Shown here: positions 44,018 to 52,821 of the stretch, piece after piece
Layout: every line of letters begins with the position of its first letter
Numbering within the stretch: the first letter of the stretch is position 1
Assembly (NCBI GenBank): GCA_038234975.1
Contig: JBBSUK010000003.1
Location: 5,054-69,053 of the forward strand
Length of the DNA stretch: 64,000 nt
Direction: 5' to 3'
DNA from: Schlegelella_A sp038234975
Lineage (GTDB): Bacteria > Pseudomonadota > Gammaproteobacteria > Burkholderiales > Burkholderiaceae_C
Notes under the pieces: model-generated
What the model was told of the DNA's origin: nothing
What the model saw: the letters and a program-made list of their open reading frames with translations, nothing else
Database searches by the model: none
Position numbers and translations under genes: made by a program

Positions 44018-44515
44018 ATGACCGCTCCGCCCCGCACCACGCACATCGACGTCGTCCTCAACGGCGACCCTTACGCCGCCGACATCGCGCCCTGGGTGAC
44101 GCTGCTCGACCTGCTGCGCGAGCGTGCCGGCTGCAGCGGCGTGAAGAAGGGCTGCGACCACGGCCAGTGCGGCGCCTGCACCGTGATCGTCGACGGGAGG
44201 CGCATCAACAGTTGCCTCAAGCTGGCGGCCTGTGTCGACGGCGCCGAGGTGACGACGATCGAGGGACTGGCCAAGGACGGGCGGCTCGACCCGTTGCAGC
44301 AGGCCTTCATCGACCACGACGCATTCCAGTGCGGCTACTGCACGCCGGGCCAGATCTGCTCGGCGCGGGCGCTCGTCGACGAAGGCCGGGCGACGACACG
44401 CGACGAGGTGCGCGAGTGGATGAGCGGCAACCTGTGCCGCTGCGGCGCCTACGCCAACATCACCGATGCGGTGATGAGCGTGCTGCAGGCGCAGGACAGC
44501 GGGAGCGCCGCATGA
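44018..44515 (+). CDS. paoA: Aldehyde oxidoreductase 2Fe-2S subunit, PaoA-like
   Basis: Small electron-transfer subunit of a xanthine-oxidase-family molybdoenzyme. In 165 residues there are two 2Fe-2S domains: the plant-ferredoxin type with Cys46, 51, 54 and 66 (KKGCDHGQCGACTVIVDG), and the alpha-helical type with Cys105, 108, 140 and 142 (FQCGYCTPGQ, NLCRCGAY). E. coli PaoA carries a Tat signal; this protein starts MTAPPRTTHIDVVLNGD with none, so the enzyme is probably cytoplasmic. ATG at 44018 was preferred over TTG at 43994. The stop overlaps the ATG of the FAD subunit. Partner genes are the best support for the Pao assignment. Confidence 0.88.
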   Translation: MTAPPRTTHIDVVLNGDPYAADIAPWVTLLDLLRERAGCSGVKKGCDHGQCGACTVIVDGRRINSCLKLAACVDGAEVTTIEGLAKDGRLDPLQQAFIDHDAFQCGYCTPGQICSARALVDEGRATTRDEVREWMSGNLCRCGAYANITDAVMSVLQAQDSGSAA

Positions 44516-45525
44516 TCCGCTTCGACTTCGAGCGCGTCGCCGACGTCGCCGGGGCCGTTCGGGCCGGGGCCGCGCCCGGCACCCGCTTTCTCGCCGGCGG
44601 CACCAACCTAGTCGACCTGATGAAGGAAAACGTCGAGCGGCCGACGCGGCTGATCGACATCGGCCGGCTGCCGCTGGCCGGCATCGAGGAGGTCGACGGC
44701 GGACTGCGTCTCGGCGCGCTCGCGACCAATGCCGACACCGCCGACGACCCGCGGGTGCGACAGCGCTACCCGGTGCTCGCCTCGGCCATCCTCGCCGGCG
44801 CCAGCCCGCAACTGCGCCACGCCGCCACCGACGGCGGAAACCTCAACCAGCGCACCCGCTGCTACTACTTCTACGACACCGCCGCGGCGTGCAACAAGCG
44901 CGCGCCGGGTTCGGGGTGCGGTGCGATGGGCGGGCTGACGCGCATCCACGCCATCCTCGGCGCGAGCGACGCCTGCATCGCCACCCACCCGTCTGACATG
45001 TGCGTGGCGCTGGCCGTGCTCGACGCCAGGGTGCGCGTCAGCGGGCCGGGCGGCGATCGCGTCATCCCCTTCGCCGACTACCACCGCCTGCCGGGCGACA
45101 CGCCCGAGCGGGACAACACGCTCGAGCCTGGCGAGCTGGTCACCGCCATCGACCTGCCCGACGAGGACTTCAGCGGCCATCACACCTACCTGAAGCTGCG
45201 CGACCGCCTGTCGTACGCTTTCGCGCTGGTGTCGGTCGCGGTGGTCATGCGCCTCGACGATGACGGTCGCATCGGCGAGGCGCGCGTCGCGCTCGGCGGC
45301 GTCGCGCACAAGCCCTGGCGCGTTGCCGAGGCCGAGGCGTCGCTGCGCGGTGCCGCGGCGTCGCCGCTGGCCTTCGCCGAGGTCGCGGCCGCGATCACCG
45401 CCGGCGCCGTCGGCCAGGGCGACAACGATTTCAAGATCGAGCTGGCGCGTCGCGCCGTCGTGCGGGCGTTGCAGCAGGCCTACGACGGCACGCCGCAGTC
45501 GCAGACCGACAAGCGCGTCGCGTGA
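44512..45525 (+). CDS. paoB: Aldehyde oxidoreductase FAD subunit with extra 4Fe-4S cluster, PaoB-like
   Basis: FAD subunit of 337 residues. The FAD-binding motifs are FLAGGTNLVDLMKENV (about 26-41) and the TDGGNLNQRTRC block. Immediately after, cysteines 117, 127, 136 and 155 (RTRCYYFYDTAAACNKR, PGSGCGAMGG) form the insertion that binds an additional 4Fe-4S cluster in E. coli PaoB and in 4-hydroxybenzoyl-CoA reductase HcrB; ordinary xanthine dehydrogenase FAD subunits lack it. ATG at 44512 overlaps the small-subunit stop (ATGA). The C-terminal CO-dehydrogenase flavoprotein domain (about 230-325) is complete. It is followed 23 bp later by the molybdenum subunit. Confidence 0.9.
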   Translation: MIRFDFERVADVAGAVRAGAAPGTRFLAGGTNLVDLMKENVERPTRLIDIGRLPLAGIEEVDGGLRLGALATNADTADDPRVRQRYPVLASAILAGASPQLRHAATDGGNLNQRTRCYYFYDTAAACNKRAPGSGCGAMGGLTRIHAILGASDACIATHPSDMCVALAVLDARVRVSGPGGDRVIPFADYHRLPGDTPERDNTLEPGELVTAIDLPDEDFSGHHTYLKLRDRLSYAFALVSVAVVMRLDDDGRIGEARVALGGVAHKPWRVAEAEASLRGAAASPLAFAEVAAAITAGAVGQGDNDFKIELARRAVVRALQQAYDGTPQSQTDKRVA

Positions 45526-45548
45526 GCTCCCGAATGGAAGGACCGACC

Positions 45549-47798
45549 ATGTCCAACGTCGCCCGCATCGGCGATCCGCTCAGCCGGGTCGACGGCGTGC
45601 TCAAGGTCACGGGCCAGGCGCGCTACGCGGCCGAGCACGACGCGCCGGGCCTGCTGTACGGCTGGGTCGTGTCGAGCGCGATCGCCAGGGGCCGGATCGT
45701 CGCCATCCGTGAAGACGCTGCGCGCGCTGTCGCTGGCGTCGTCGAGATCGTCACCCACGCCAACCGGCCGACCACGGCATGGCTCGACACGAGCTACGAC
45801 GACATGGTGGCGCCGCCCGGCACGCCGTTCCGGCCGCTCGACAACGACCGCATCCTGTTCAGCCTGCAGCCGGTCGCACTCGTCGTCGCCGAGACGCTCG
45901 AGGCGGCGCGTGCCGCGGCGGCGCTGGTCGAGGTCGACTACGAGAGCGAGCCGCACAACACCGATCTCGAGGTCGCGCTCAAGGACCGGCACGAGCCACG
46001 GCGCAAGCGCAGCGGCTTCGCGATGCCGACGCCGCGCGGCGACGCGGCGGCGGCGTATGCGAAGGCGGCGGTCCGGCACATGGCGAGCTACCGGATGCCG
46101 TCGCACCACCACAACCCGATGGAGCCGCACGCGACGACCGTCGTCTGGGAGGGCGGTGGCAAGCTCACCGTGTTCGACAAGACGCAGGGCTCGCAGAACG
46201 TGCAGCAATACCTCGCGTCGATCTTTCGCCTGTCGAAGGACGACGTGCGGGTCCGCAACCCGTATGTCGGCGGCGCCTTCGGCTCCGGTCTCAGGCCGCA
46301 GTACCAGGTCTTCCTCGCGACGATGGCGGCGACGATGCTCGAGCGCTCGGTGCGGGTGGTGCTGACGCGACGGCAGATGTTCAGCCACGTGCATCGGCCG
46401 CAGGCCGTGCAGTCGGTGTCGCTCGGCGCCGACGCGAACGGCCGGTTGCAGGCGATCGTCAACGACGCGACGACGTCGTCGTCGCGCTTCGAGCACTACA
46501 TGGAGGTCGTCTGCAACTGGGGCCTCATGAACTACGCCTGCGCCAACGCGTCGGCCGAGTACACGATCGCCGAGATCGACACCTACACGCCGGGCGACAT
46601 GCGCGCGCCGGGTGCCGCCACCGGCATGAACCTGTTCGAGATCGCCATCGACGAGATGGCGCACGCGGCCGGTGTCGACCCGCTCGAGTTCCGCCGCCTC
46701 AACTACTCCGACAAGGACGCGATGGCCGACAAGCCGTACACGTCGAAGGCACTGCGCGAGGCCTACGACGCCGGCGCCGAGCGTTTCGGCTGGGCGCGTC
46801 GCTCGAGCGAGCCGCGCTCGACGAAGGACGGCAAGGAGCTCGTCGGCTGGGGCGTCGCCACCGGCATGTGGGACGCGATGTTCATGAAGACGGCGGCGCG
46901 CGCCCGGCTGCACGCCGACGGCCGGCTCGAGGTGGCGAGTGCGACGTCCGACATCGGCACCGGCACCTACACCGTGATGACGCAGGTCGCCTCCGAGACG
47001 CTCGACCTCCCGGTCGACCGGATCACCGTGCTGCTCGGCGACAGCAGCCTGCCCGCAGCGCCTGTCGAGGGCGGCTCGTGGGCCGCGGCGTCGACCGGCG
47101 CGGCGGTTCAGCTCGCCTGCCGCTCCCTCGGAAAAAAGCTCTTCAAGGCGGCCCGGCGCATCGATGGCCGGCCGCTCGGCGATGCCGCCTACGAGCAGGT
47201 GACGTTTCGCGAGGGCCGCATCGTCGTCCTCGACGACCCCGAGCGCTCCGTGTCGCTCGAGGAATGCGTGCGCGCGAGCGGCGAGCCGATGCTCGAAGCC
47301 GAGGAGACCGCAAGCCCCGGGCTGGCCGGCGTTGCCGGCCTGCTCGGCCTGAACGCCAAGTCGCGCAACACGCACAGTGCCGTGTTCTGCGAGGTCAAGG
47401 TCGACGAGGAGCTCGGTGTCGTCCGGGTGACGCGCATCGTCGTCGCCGTCGCCGCCGGCCGCATCATCAACCCGAAGACGGCGCGCAGCCAGATCCTCGG
47501 CGGCGCGGTGATGGGGATCGGCATGGCGCTGCACGAGGAGTCGCTCCTCGACCACCGCCTCGGTCGGTTCATGAACCACAACCTCGCCGAGTACCACATC
47601 CCGGTCAACGCCGACATCCACGACATCGACGTGATCTTCGTCGACGAACCCGACGCCGAGGTGAGCCCGCTCGGCGTCAAGGGGCTCGGCGAGATCGGCA
47701 TCGTCGGCGCCGCGGCAGCGGTGGTCAATGCGATCTTCCACGCCACCGGCAAGCGCGTGCGCGAGCTGCCGGTGACGATCGACAAGCTGCTCGACTGA
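45549..47798 (+). CDS. paoC: Aldehyde oxidoreductase molybdenum-binding subunit, PaoC-like
   Basis: Large catalytic subunit (749 residues) binding the molybdopterin cytosine dinucleotide cofactor. It begins MSNVARIGDPLSRVDGVLKV with the ARYAAEHDAPGLLYGWVVSS block, contains NPYVGGAFGSGLRPQYQVFL, the MRAPGAATGMNLFEIAIDEM segment and TDIGTGTYT-like SDIGTGTYTVMTQVASETLD, and ends with VKGLGEIGIVG, where Glu715 is the expected base attacking the substrate. The C-terminal GRIINPKTARSQILGGAVMG stretch closely resembles E. coli PaoC. ATG at 45549 follows an AAGGA Shine-Dalgarno. Likely role: oxidation of aromatic or aliphatic aldehydes to acids. No MoCo-insertion chaperone (PaoD/XdhC) is next to it. 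Confidence 0.9.
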   Translation: MSNVARIGDPLSRVDGVLKVTGQARYAAEHDAPGLLYGWVVSSAIARGRIVAIREDAARAVAGVVEIVTHANRPTTAWLDTSYDDMVAPPGTPFRPLDNDRILFSLQPVALVVAETLEAARAAAALVEVDYESEPHNTDLEVALKDRHEPRRKRSGFAMPTPRGDAAAAYAKAAVRHMASYRMPSHHHNPMEPHATTVVWEGGGKLTVFDKTQGSQNVQQYLASIFRLSKDDVRVRNPYVGGAFGSGLRPQYQVFLATMAATMLERSVRVVLTRRQMFSHVHRPQAVQSVSLGADANGRLQAIVNDATTSSSRFEHYMEVVCNWGLMNYACANASAEYTIAEIDTYTPGDMRAPGAATGMNLFEIAIDEMAHAAGVDPLEFRRLNYSDKDAMADKPYTSKALREAYDAGAERFGWARRSSEPRSTKDGKELVGWGVATGMWDAMFMKTAARARLHADGRLEVASATSDIGTGTYTVMTQVASETLDLPVDRITVLLGDSSLPAAPVEGGSWAAASTGAAVQLACRSLGKKLFKAARRIDGRPLGDAAYEQVTFREGRIVVLDDPERSVSLEECVRASGEPMLEAEETASPGLAGVAGLLGLNAKSRNTHSAVFCEVKVDEELGVVRVTRIVVAVAAGRIINPKTARSQILGGAVMGIGMALHEESLLDHRLGRFMNHNLAEYHIPVNADIHDIDVIFVDEPDAEVSPLGVKGLGEIGIVGAAAAVVNAIFHATGKRVRELPVTIDKLLD

Positions 47799-47821
47799 GC
47801 GGGCGGGGCGCCCGCCGTCGA

Positions 47822-48274
47822 TCAGGTCGCGAAAAGCTTGCCGATGTCGGCGAACGCCTTGAACTCGAGCGCGTTGCCCGACGGGTCGAGGAAGAACATC
47901 GTCGCCTGCTCGCCCGGCTCGCCCTTGAAGCGGACGTAGGGTTCGATCACGAACTCGGTGTCTTCGGCCGTGAGCCGGTCGGCGAGCGCCTGCCATTCGG
48001 CCATCGGCAGGACGATGCCGAAGTGGCGCACCGGAACGCCGTGGCCGTCGACCGCGTTGCGCTGCGTCGCGCCGGTGTCGTCGGGCGCGAGGTGGGCCAC
48101 GATCTGGTGGCCGTAGAAGTTGAAATCGACCCAGTCGTCGGCGCTGCGTCCTTCAGGGCAACCGAGCAGGTCGCCGTAGAAGCGGCGGGCCTGCGCGATG
48201 TCGTGAACCGGAAAGGCGAGGTGAAAGGGAGAGAGGAGCGCGGGGTTGGTGGCGGGGGCGTGCATGGGGCTCAT
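47822..48274 (-). CDS. VOC family protein (glyoxalase/dioxygenase fold)
   Basis: A 150-residue vicinal-oxygen-chelate protein with paired beta-alpha-beta-beta-beta units: FHLAFPVHDIAQARRFYGDL at the N-terminus, VRHFGIVLPMAEWQALADRL in the middle and TMFFLDPSGNALEFKAF at the end, the latter holding the usual Glu metal ligand. Similar proteins in Burkholderiales are annotated as glyoxalases or fosfomycin-resistance-like, mostly without known function. ATG at 48274 or, three codons later, at 48265 are equally plausible starts. It is convergent with paoC (stops about 20 bp apart) and divergent from the hydratase gene. Confidence 0.85.
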   Translation of the reverse strand: MSPMHAPATNPALLSPFHLAFPVHDIAQARRFYGDLLGCPEGRSADDWVDFNFYGHQIVAHLAPDDTGATQRNAVDGHGVPVRHFGIVLPMAEWQALADRLTAEDTEFVIEPYVRFKGEPGEQATMFFLDPSGNALEFKAFADIGKLFAT

Positions 48275-48334
48275 GGTAGGGGTGTCCGTGGTTCTCGCAG
48301 GCAGGCGCCGCCGCGACGCTGGACAATGCCGGGC

Positions 48335-49129
48335 ATGCCGTCCACCGTCCGCATCCAACGCGCCGGCCACGTGGCCCGCGTCTGGCTCGACCGCCCCGAG
48401 GTCCGCAATGCGCTCGACGGCACGCTGATCCGCGAGCTCGCGGCGACCTTCGCCGAGCTCGGCGGCGTCGATTCCGGCGTGCGCGCGATCGTCCTCGGCG
48501 GCGGTGGCAAGGCGTTCTGCGCCGGCGCCGACCTGGCCTTCATGCGCGAGGTCTCCGGCTACACGTGGGAGCAGAACCGGGTCGATGCCGAGGTGCTCGC
48601 CGAGATGCTGTGGCAGCTCTACAGCTGCCCGGTGCCGGTTGTCGCCCGCATCCACGGAGACTGCTACGCCGGCGGCCTCGGCATCGCCGCGGTGTGCGAC
48701 GTGCGCGTGGCAGCCGTGGGCGTCACGTTCTGCCTGAGCGAGGCGCGGCTCGGCCTGCTGCCGGCGACGATCAGCCCCTACGTCGTCCGCGCGATGGGCG
48801 AGGCAGCGGCACGCCGCTGGTTCGTCACCGCCGAGCGCTTCTCGGCCGGCGAGGCGAAGGCGATGGGCTTCGTGCACGAGGTCGTCGACGCCGACGCGCT
48901 CGACGACAAGGTCGACGCGATCGTCGCGGCGCTCGTCGCCAACGGTCCGGCCGCGACGCGGGCCTGCAAGCAGCTCGTGCACGACGTCGCCGGTCACGAG
49001 ATCACGCCGGCGCTGCGCGCCGAGACGGCACGGCGCATCGCCGACATGCGGGCGAGCGACGAGGGCAGGGAAGGCGTCGCGAGCTTTCTCGAGAAGCGCA
49101 AGCCGCGCTGGACGGCGAACACGCCATGA
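48335..49129 (+). CDS. liuC: Methylglutaconyl-CoA hydratase-like enoyl-CoA hydratase
   Basis: Crotonase-fold hydratase of 264 residues. The oxyanion-hole and family blocks are GGGGKAFCAGADLAFMREVS and RIHGDCYAGGLGIAAVCDVR; the stretch CLSEARLGLLPATISPYVVR is particularly like LiuC/AtuE-type methylglutaconyl-CoA hydratases of leucine and acyclic-terpene catabolism. The assignment is strengthened by the HMG-CoA lyase gene two genes downstream, which catalyses the next step. ATG at 48335 is preferred; ATG at 48326 would add three residues. The stop overlaps the next ATG (ATGA). The acetyl/methylcrotonyl-CoA carboxylase genes of a full liu operon are absent here. Confidence 0.85.
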   Translation: MPSTVRIQRAGHVARVWLDRPEVRNALDGTLIRELAATFAELGGVDSGVRAIVLGGGGKAFCAGADLAFMREVSGYTWEQNRVDAEVLAEMLWQLYSCPVPVVARIHGDCYAGGLGIAAVCDVRVAAVGVTFCLSEARLGLLPATISPYVVRAMGEAAARRWFVTAERFSAGEAKAMGFVHEVVDADALDDKVDAIVAALVANGPAATRACKQLVHDVAGHEITPALRAETARRIADMRASDEGREGVASFLEKRKPRWTANTP

Positions 49130-49809
49130 CGACGCTCGACCTGCCGCACCTCGTCGCCATCGCCGCCGCGCTCGGCTGGGCGAGCGGGCTGCGCCTGTAT
49201 GCGGTCGTCTTTCTCACCGGCGCGGCCGGGGCGCTCGGCTGGGTCGACCTGCCGTCGGGCCTGCACGTCCTGCAGAGCCCGTGGCTGCTCGGTGCGAGCG
49301 CGATCATGTTCGCGGCCGAGTTCTTCGTCGACAAGATCCCCGGTGCCGACACGCTCTGGGACGCCCTGCATACGCTGATCCGCATTCCGGCCGGCGCCGC
49401 GCTCGCCGCCGCGGTGTTCGGCGTCGACGACGCGACGTGGACGACGATGGCCGCGCTCGTGGGCGGTTCGCTCGCCGCCACCAGCCACGCCACCAAGGCG
49501 ACCGCGCGCGCGGCGGTCAACACCTCGCCGGAGCCGTTCTCCAACATCGCCATGTCGCTGCTCGGCGACGGTCTCGTTCCGCTCGCGCTGTGGCTGTCGT
49601 GGGCGCATCCGTACGCGTTCTTCGTGGCGCTGGCGGCGATGCTCGTCGCCATGGCCGTCACCCTGGCCGTGCTGTGGCGTTTCCTGCGCGGCGTGGTGGG
49701 CGTCTTCGGCGGGCGCTACCGTCGGCCGATGGCGCCGCGGCCGTCGCCGTCGCCGACCACCCGGTCGCCGGGGTTGCCGCCGGCCCGCATCGAGGTATCC
49801 GAACCATGA
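49126..49809 (+). CDS. DUF4126 membrane protein
   Basis: A 227-residue inner-membrane protein of the DUF4126 family. Hydrophobic segments at about residues 7-30, 55-67, 88-105, 108-125 and 150-195 alternate with short loops; SPWLLGASAIMFAAEFFVDK and KATARAAVNTSPEPFSNIAM are conserved-looking blocks. The last 30 residues form a proline-rich hydrophilic tail. ATG at 49126 overlaps the hydratase stop and its own stop overlaps the HMG-CoA lyase ATG, so it is locked between two leucine-degradation enzymes. Function unknown; neither a transporter nor an enzyme motif is visible. Confidence 0.88.
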   Translation: MTTLDLPHLVAIAAALGWASGLRLYAVVFLTGAAGALGWVDLPSGLHVLQSPWLLGASAIMFAAEFFVDKIPGADTLWDALHTLIRIPAGAALAAAVFGVDDATWTTMAALVGGSLAATSHATKATARAAVNTSPEPFSNIAMSLLGDGLVPLALWLSWAHPYAFFVALAAMLVAMAVTLAVLWRFLRGVVGVFGGRYRRPMAPRPSPSPTTRSPGLPPARIEVSEP

Positions 49810-50735
49810 GCCTGCCGACCCGCGTCACCCTCGTCGACGTCGGCCCGCGCGACGGGCTGCAGAACGAGAAGCAGGCGGTCGACGCCGCCGTCAAGATCGA
49901 GCTCGTGCATCGCCTGCAGGCGGCTGGCCTGCGGGAGATCGAGGTCACCAGCTTCGTCAGCCCGAAGTGGGTGCCGCAGATGGCCGACAACGCCGCCGTG
50001 CTCGCCGGCATCGATCGCCAGCCCGGCGTGCGCTACTCGGTGCTGGTGCCGAACATGAAAGGGCTCGATGCGGCGCTGTCGGCGCCGAAGCACGACTGGC
50101 CCGACGAGATCGTCGTCTTCGGTGCCGCGACCGAGGCCTTTTCGCAGAAGAACATCAACTGCTCGATCGCCGAGAGCGTCGAGCGCTTCCGCCAGGTCGT
50201 CGCGGCGGCGAAATCGCACGGCATCAAGGTGCGCGCGGCGGTGTCGTGCGCGCTCGGTTGCCCGTACCAGGGCGATGTGAGCGCCGACGAGGTCGAGCGC
50301 GTCGTCGTGCTCATGAAAGGCATCGGCGTCGACCACTGCGGCATCGCCGACACGATCGGCGTCGGCACGCCCAGGCGCGTGCAGGCGGCGATGGAACGGG
50401 CGCTGAAGCACTACCCCGTGGCCGAGGTGAGCGGTCATTTCCACGACACCTACGCGCAGGGCGTCGGCAACGTCTACGCCGCGCTCGAAGTCGGCGTCGC
50501 CACCTTCGACGCCAGCATCGCGGGGTTGGGCGGCTGCCCGTATGCCAAAGGCGCCACCGGCAACGTCGCGACCGAAGACGTGTTGTTCATGCTCGAAGGG
50601 CTCGGCATCGAGACGGGCGTCTCGCTCGACGGGCTGGTCGACGCGGCCGATTTCATCGCGAACGTGCTCGGTCGCAAGCCCGTGTCGCGTTCGGCGAACG
50701 CGCTGCTTGCCAAGCGGGCGAGCGTGGCCGCCTAA
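49806..50735 (+). CDS. liuE: Hydroxymethylglutaryl-CoA lyase
   Basis: Cleaves HMG-CoA to acetoacetate and acetyl-CoA, last step of leucine degradation. The 309-residue TIM-barrel protein shows the DRE-TIM metallolyase motif VDVGPRDGLQNEKQ (residues 10-23), VTSFVSPKWVPQMAD, the metal-binding histidines in SGHFHDTYAQGVGN, and the C-terminal loop GLGGCPYAKGATGNVATED containing the catalytic cysteine specific to HMG-CoA lyases. ATG at 49806 overlaps the DUF4126 stop. Acetoacetate would be activated and cleaved by a thiolase such as the one at 31620-32801. It is followed two bases later by an MFS transporter gene. Confidence 0.96.
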   Translation: MSLPTRVTLVDVGPRDGLQNEKQAVDAAVKIELVHRLQAAGLREIEVTSFVSPKWVPQMADNAAVLAGIDRQPGVRYSVLVPNMKGLDAALSAPKHDWPDEIVVFGAATEAFSQKNINCSIAESVERFRQVVAAAKSHGIKVRAAVSCALGCPYQGDVSADEVERVVVLMKGIGVDHCGIADTIGVGTPRRVQAAMERALKHYPVAEVSGHFHDTYAQGVGNVYAALEVGVATFDASIAGLGGCPYAKGATGNVATEDVLFMLEGLGIETGVSLDGLVDAADFIANVLGRKPVSRSANALLAKRASVAA

Positions 50736-50737
50736 CG

Positions 50738-52000
50738 ATGTCCGCTCCCGTCACCACGGCCCTCCATCCCGGGTCGCTGTCGGTCGACGCGGCGGTGCCG
50801 CCTGCTGCGGTCGCCAGGCGGCCAGCCGCGATGGGGATTCTCGGCGCGCTCAGTGCCTCGCACCTGATCAACGACATGATGCAGTCGCTGATCCTGGCGC
50901 TGTACCCGGTGCTCAAGGGCACGTTCTCGCTGTCGTTCGCGCAGATCGGCCTGATCACGCTCACCTTCCAGCTCACCGCGTCGTTGTTCCAGCCGCTGAT
51001 CGGCCTCTACACCGATCGACGGCCGACGCCGTACTCGCTCCCGGTCGGCATGACCTCGACGCTGTGCGGCCTGCTGCTCCTCGCCTACGCACCGAACTAC
51101 GCGACCTTGCTGCTCGCGGCCGCGTTCGTCGGCCTCGGCTCCGCCGTGTTCCATCCGGAGTCGTCCCGGGTCGCGCGGCTGGCGTCGGGCGGGCGCCACG
51201 GCTTCGCGCAGTCGATGTTCCAGGTGGGCGGCAACACCGGCAGCGCCGTCGGGCCGCTGATCGCCGCGCTCGTCATCGCGCCGTACGGGCAGCACGCCGT
51301 CGCGTGGTTCGCGCTGATCGCCCTGCTGGGCATCTTCATGCTTTCGCGCGTCAGCCGCTGGTATGCGATCAGCAGCGCGCCGAAGGGGCGAGCGAGACCG
51401 CCGCCGGAGGCCTCTCCTTACGAGCGCAAGACCGTGGTCGGCGCCGTGGCGGTGCTGCTGGTGCTGATCTTCTCGAAGTACTTCTACGTCGCCGGTCTCA
51501 GCACGTTCTATACCTTCTACCTGATCGAGAAGTTCGGCGTGTCGGTGCGGGACGCGCAACTGCACCTGTTCATGTTCCTGTTCGCGGCCGCACTCGGCAC
51601 GCTGCTCGGCGGCCCGGTGGGAGACCGGATCGGCCGCAAGCCCGTCATCTGGTTCTCGATCCTCGGCATCGCGCCGTTCACCCTGCTGCTGCCGCACGCG
51701 AACCTGTACTGGACGACGGTGCTCACGGTCGTCATCGGCCTGATCCTGTCGTCCGCGTTCTCGGCGATCCTCGTCTACGCGCAGGAGCTGATGCCGGGCA
51801 AGATCGGCATGGTGTCGGGCCTGTTCTTCGGCTTCGCCTTCGGCATGGGCGGTCTCGGCGCCGCGGTGCTCGGCGTTCTGGCCGACCACACCAGCATCGA
51901 GTACGTGTACCGGGCGATCGCCTGGCTGCCGCTGCTCGGCGTGGTGGCGGTGCTGCTGCCGAAGAGGCGCCAGCCAGCGCCGTCGACCGGCGCCGCCTGA
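50738..52000 (+). CDS. MFS transporter, fosmidomycin-resistance (Fsr) type
   Basis: A 420-residue major-facilitator protein with 12 predicted helices. HLINDMMQSLILALYPVLKG near the start and LFQPLIGLYTDRRPTPYSLP, FHPESSRVARLASGGRHGFA and FQVGGNTGSAVGPLIAALVI are typical of the Fsr/NarK-like drug-resistance subgroup, as is GDRIGRKPVIWFSILGIAPF in the second half. The N-terminal 30 residues are hydrophilic. ATG at 50738 starts two bases after the liuE stop, so it is probably cotranscribed, though a link to leucine catabolism is unclear. It ends seven bases before the convergent fpr stop. Substrate unknown. Confidence 0.88.
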   Translation: MSAPVTTALHPGSLSVDAAVPPAAVARRPAAMGILGALSASHLINDMMQSLILALYPVLKGTFSLSFAQIGLITLTFQLTASLFQPLIGLYTDRRPTPYSLPVGMTSTLCGLLLLAYAPNYATLLLAAAFVGLGSAVFHPESSRVARLASGGRHGFAQSMFQVGGNTGSAVGPLIAALVIAPYGQHAVAWFALIALLGIFMLSRVSRWYAISSAPKGRARPPPEASPYERKTVVGAVAVLLVLIFSKYFYVAGLSTFYTFYLIEKFGVSVRDAQLHLFMFLFAAALGTLLGGPVGDRIGRKPVIWFSILGIAPFTLLLPHANLYWTTVLTVVIGLILSSAFSAILVYAQELMPGKIGMVSGLFFGFAFGMGGLGAAVLGVLADHTSIEYVYRAIAWLPLLGVVAVLLPKRRQPAPSTGAA

Positions 52001-52007
52001 AGCCGCG

Positions 52008-52784
52008 CTACTTCTCGACGAACGCCCGCTCGATCACGTAGTCGCCCGCCTGGCCGACGCCGCCGGAGATGGTGAAGCCGGCAGTGTCGAGCACCTCGCG
52101 CATGTCCTTGAGCATCGCCGGGCCGCCGCAGATCATCGCCCGGTCGCTCGCCGGGTCGATCTGCGCGAGGCCGATGTCGCGGCAGAGCTTGCCGTTGGCA
52201 ATGAGCTCTGGCAATCGCCCCTGGTTGCGGAACGGCTCGCGCGTGACGGTCGGGTAGTAGACGAGCTTGGCGCGCACCTCGTCGCCGAGGTGGTCGTGCC
52301 GCGGCAGCTCGTGGTCGATCAGGTCGGCGTAGGCGAGCTCGTCGACCTTGCGAACGCCATGCACGAGCACGACCTTGGCGAAGCGCTCGTAGGTGTCGGG
52401 GTCGCGGATGATCGACAGGAAGGGCGCCAGGCCCGTGCCGGTGGCGAACAGGTAGAGGTTGCGGCCCGGCAGCAGGTCGGTGAGCACGAGGGTGCCGGTC
52501 GGCTTGCTGCCGACGAGCACGTCGTCGCCGACCTGCAGGTGCTGCAGGCGCGAGGTGAGCGGCCCGTCGGCCACCTTGATGCTGAAGAACTCGAGGTGCT
52601 CCTCGTAATGCGCGCTGGCGATCGAGTAGGCGCGCAGGAGCGGCTTGCCGTCGACGACGATGCCGACCATCAGGAAGTGACCGCTCTCGAAGCGCAGGCT
52701 GGCGCCGCGCGTGCAGGTGAAGGTGAAGAGCGATTCGTTCCAGTGGTGGACCGAGAGGACTTTCTGAACGTCGTAGGCGGCCAT
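52008..52784 (-). CDS. fpr: Ferredoxin--NADP reductase
   Basis: FAD flavoprotein that exchanges electrons between NADPH and ferredoxin or flavodoxin; it also supports radical-SAM enzymes and oxidative stress defence. The 258-residue protein has the FAD motif RAYSIAS (residues 52-58), the GTLVLTDLLPGRNLYLFATG to GTGLAPFLSI NADP region, CGGPAMLKDMREVLDTAGF, and a C-terminal VIERAFVEK in the style of subclass I bacterial Fpr. ATG at 52784 (MAAYDVQKVLSVHHWNESLF) is the natural start; the frame stays open beyond it but would run into the divergent gene. It is divergent from the molybdenum hydroxylase operon, with only 37 bp between starts. Confidence 0.94.
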   Translation of the reverse strand: MAAYDVQKVLSVHHWNESLFTFTCTRGASLRFESGHFLMVGIVVDGKPLLRAYSIASAHYEEHLEFFSIKVADGPLTSRLQHLQVGDDVLVGSKPTGTLVLTDLLPGRNLYLFATGTGLAPFLSIIRDPDTYERFAKVVLVHGVRKVDELAYADLIDHELPRHDHLGDEVRAKLVYYPTVTREPFRNQGRLPELIANGKLCRDIGLAQIDPASDRAMICGGPAMLKDMREVLDTAGFTISGGVGQAGDYVIERAFVEK

Positions 52785-52821
52785 GTGCGAGGGTTTGCTG
52801 CGAGCGCATATTGTCCGCAAA

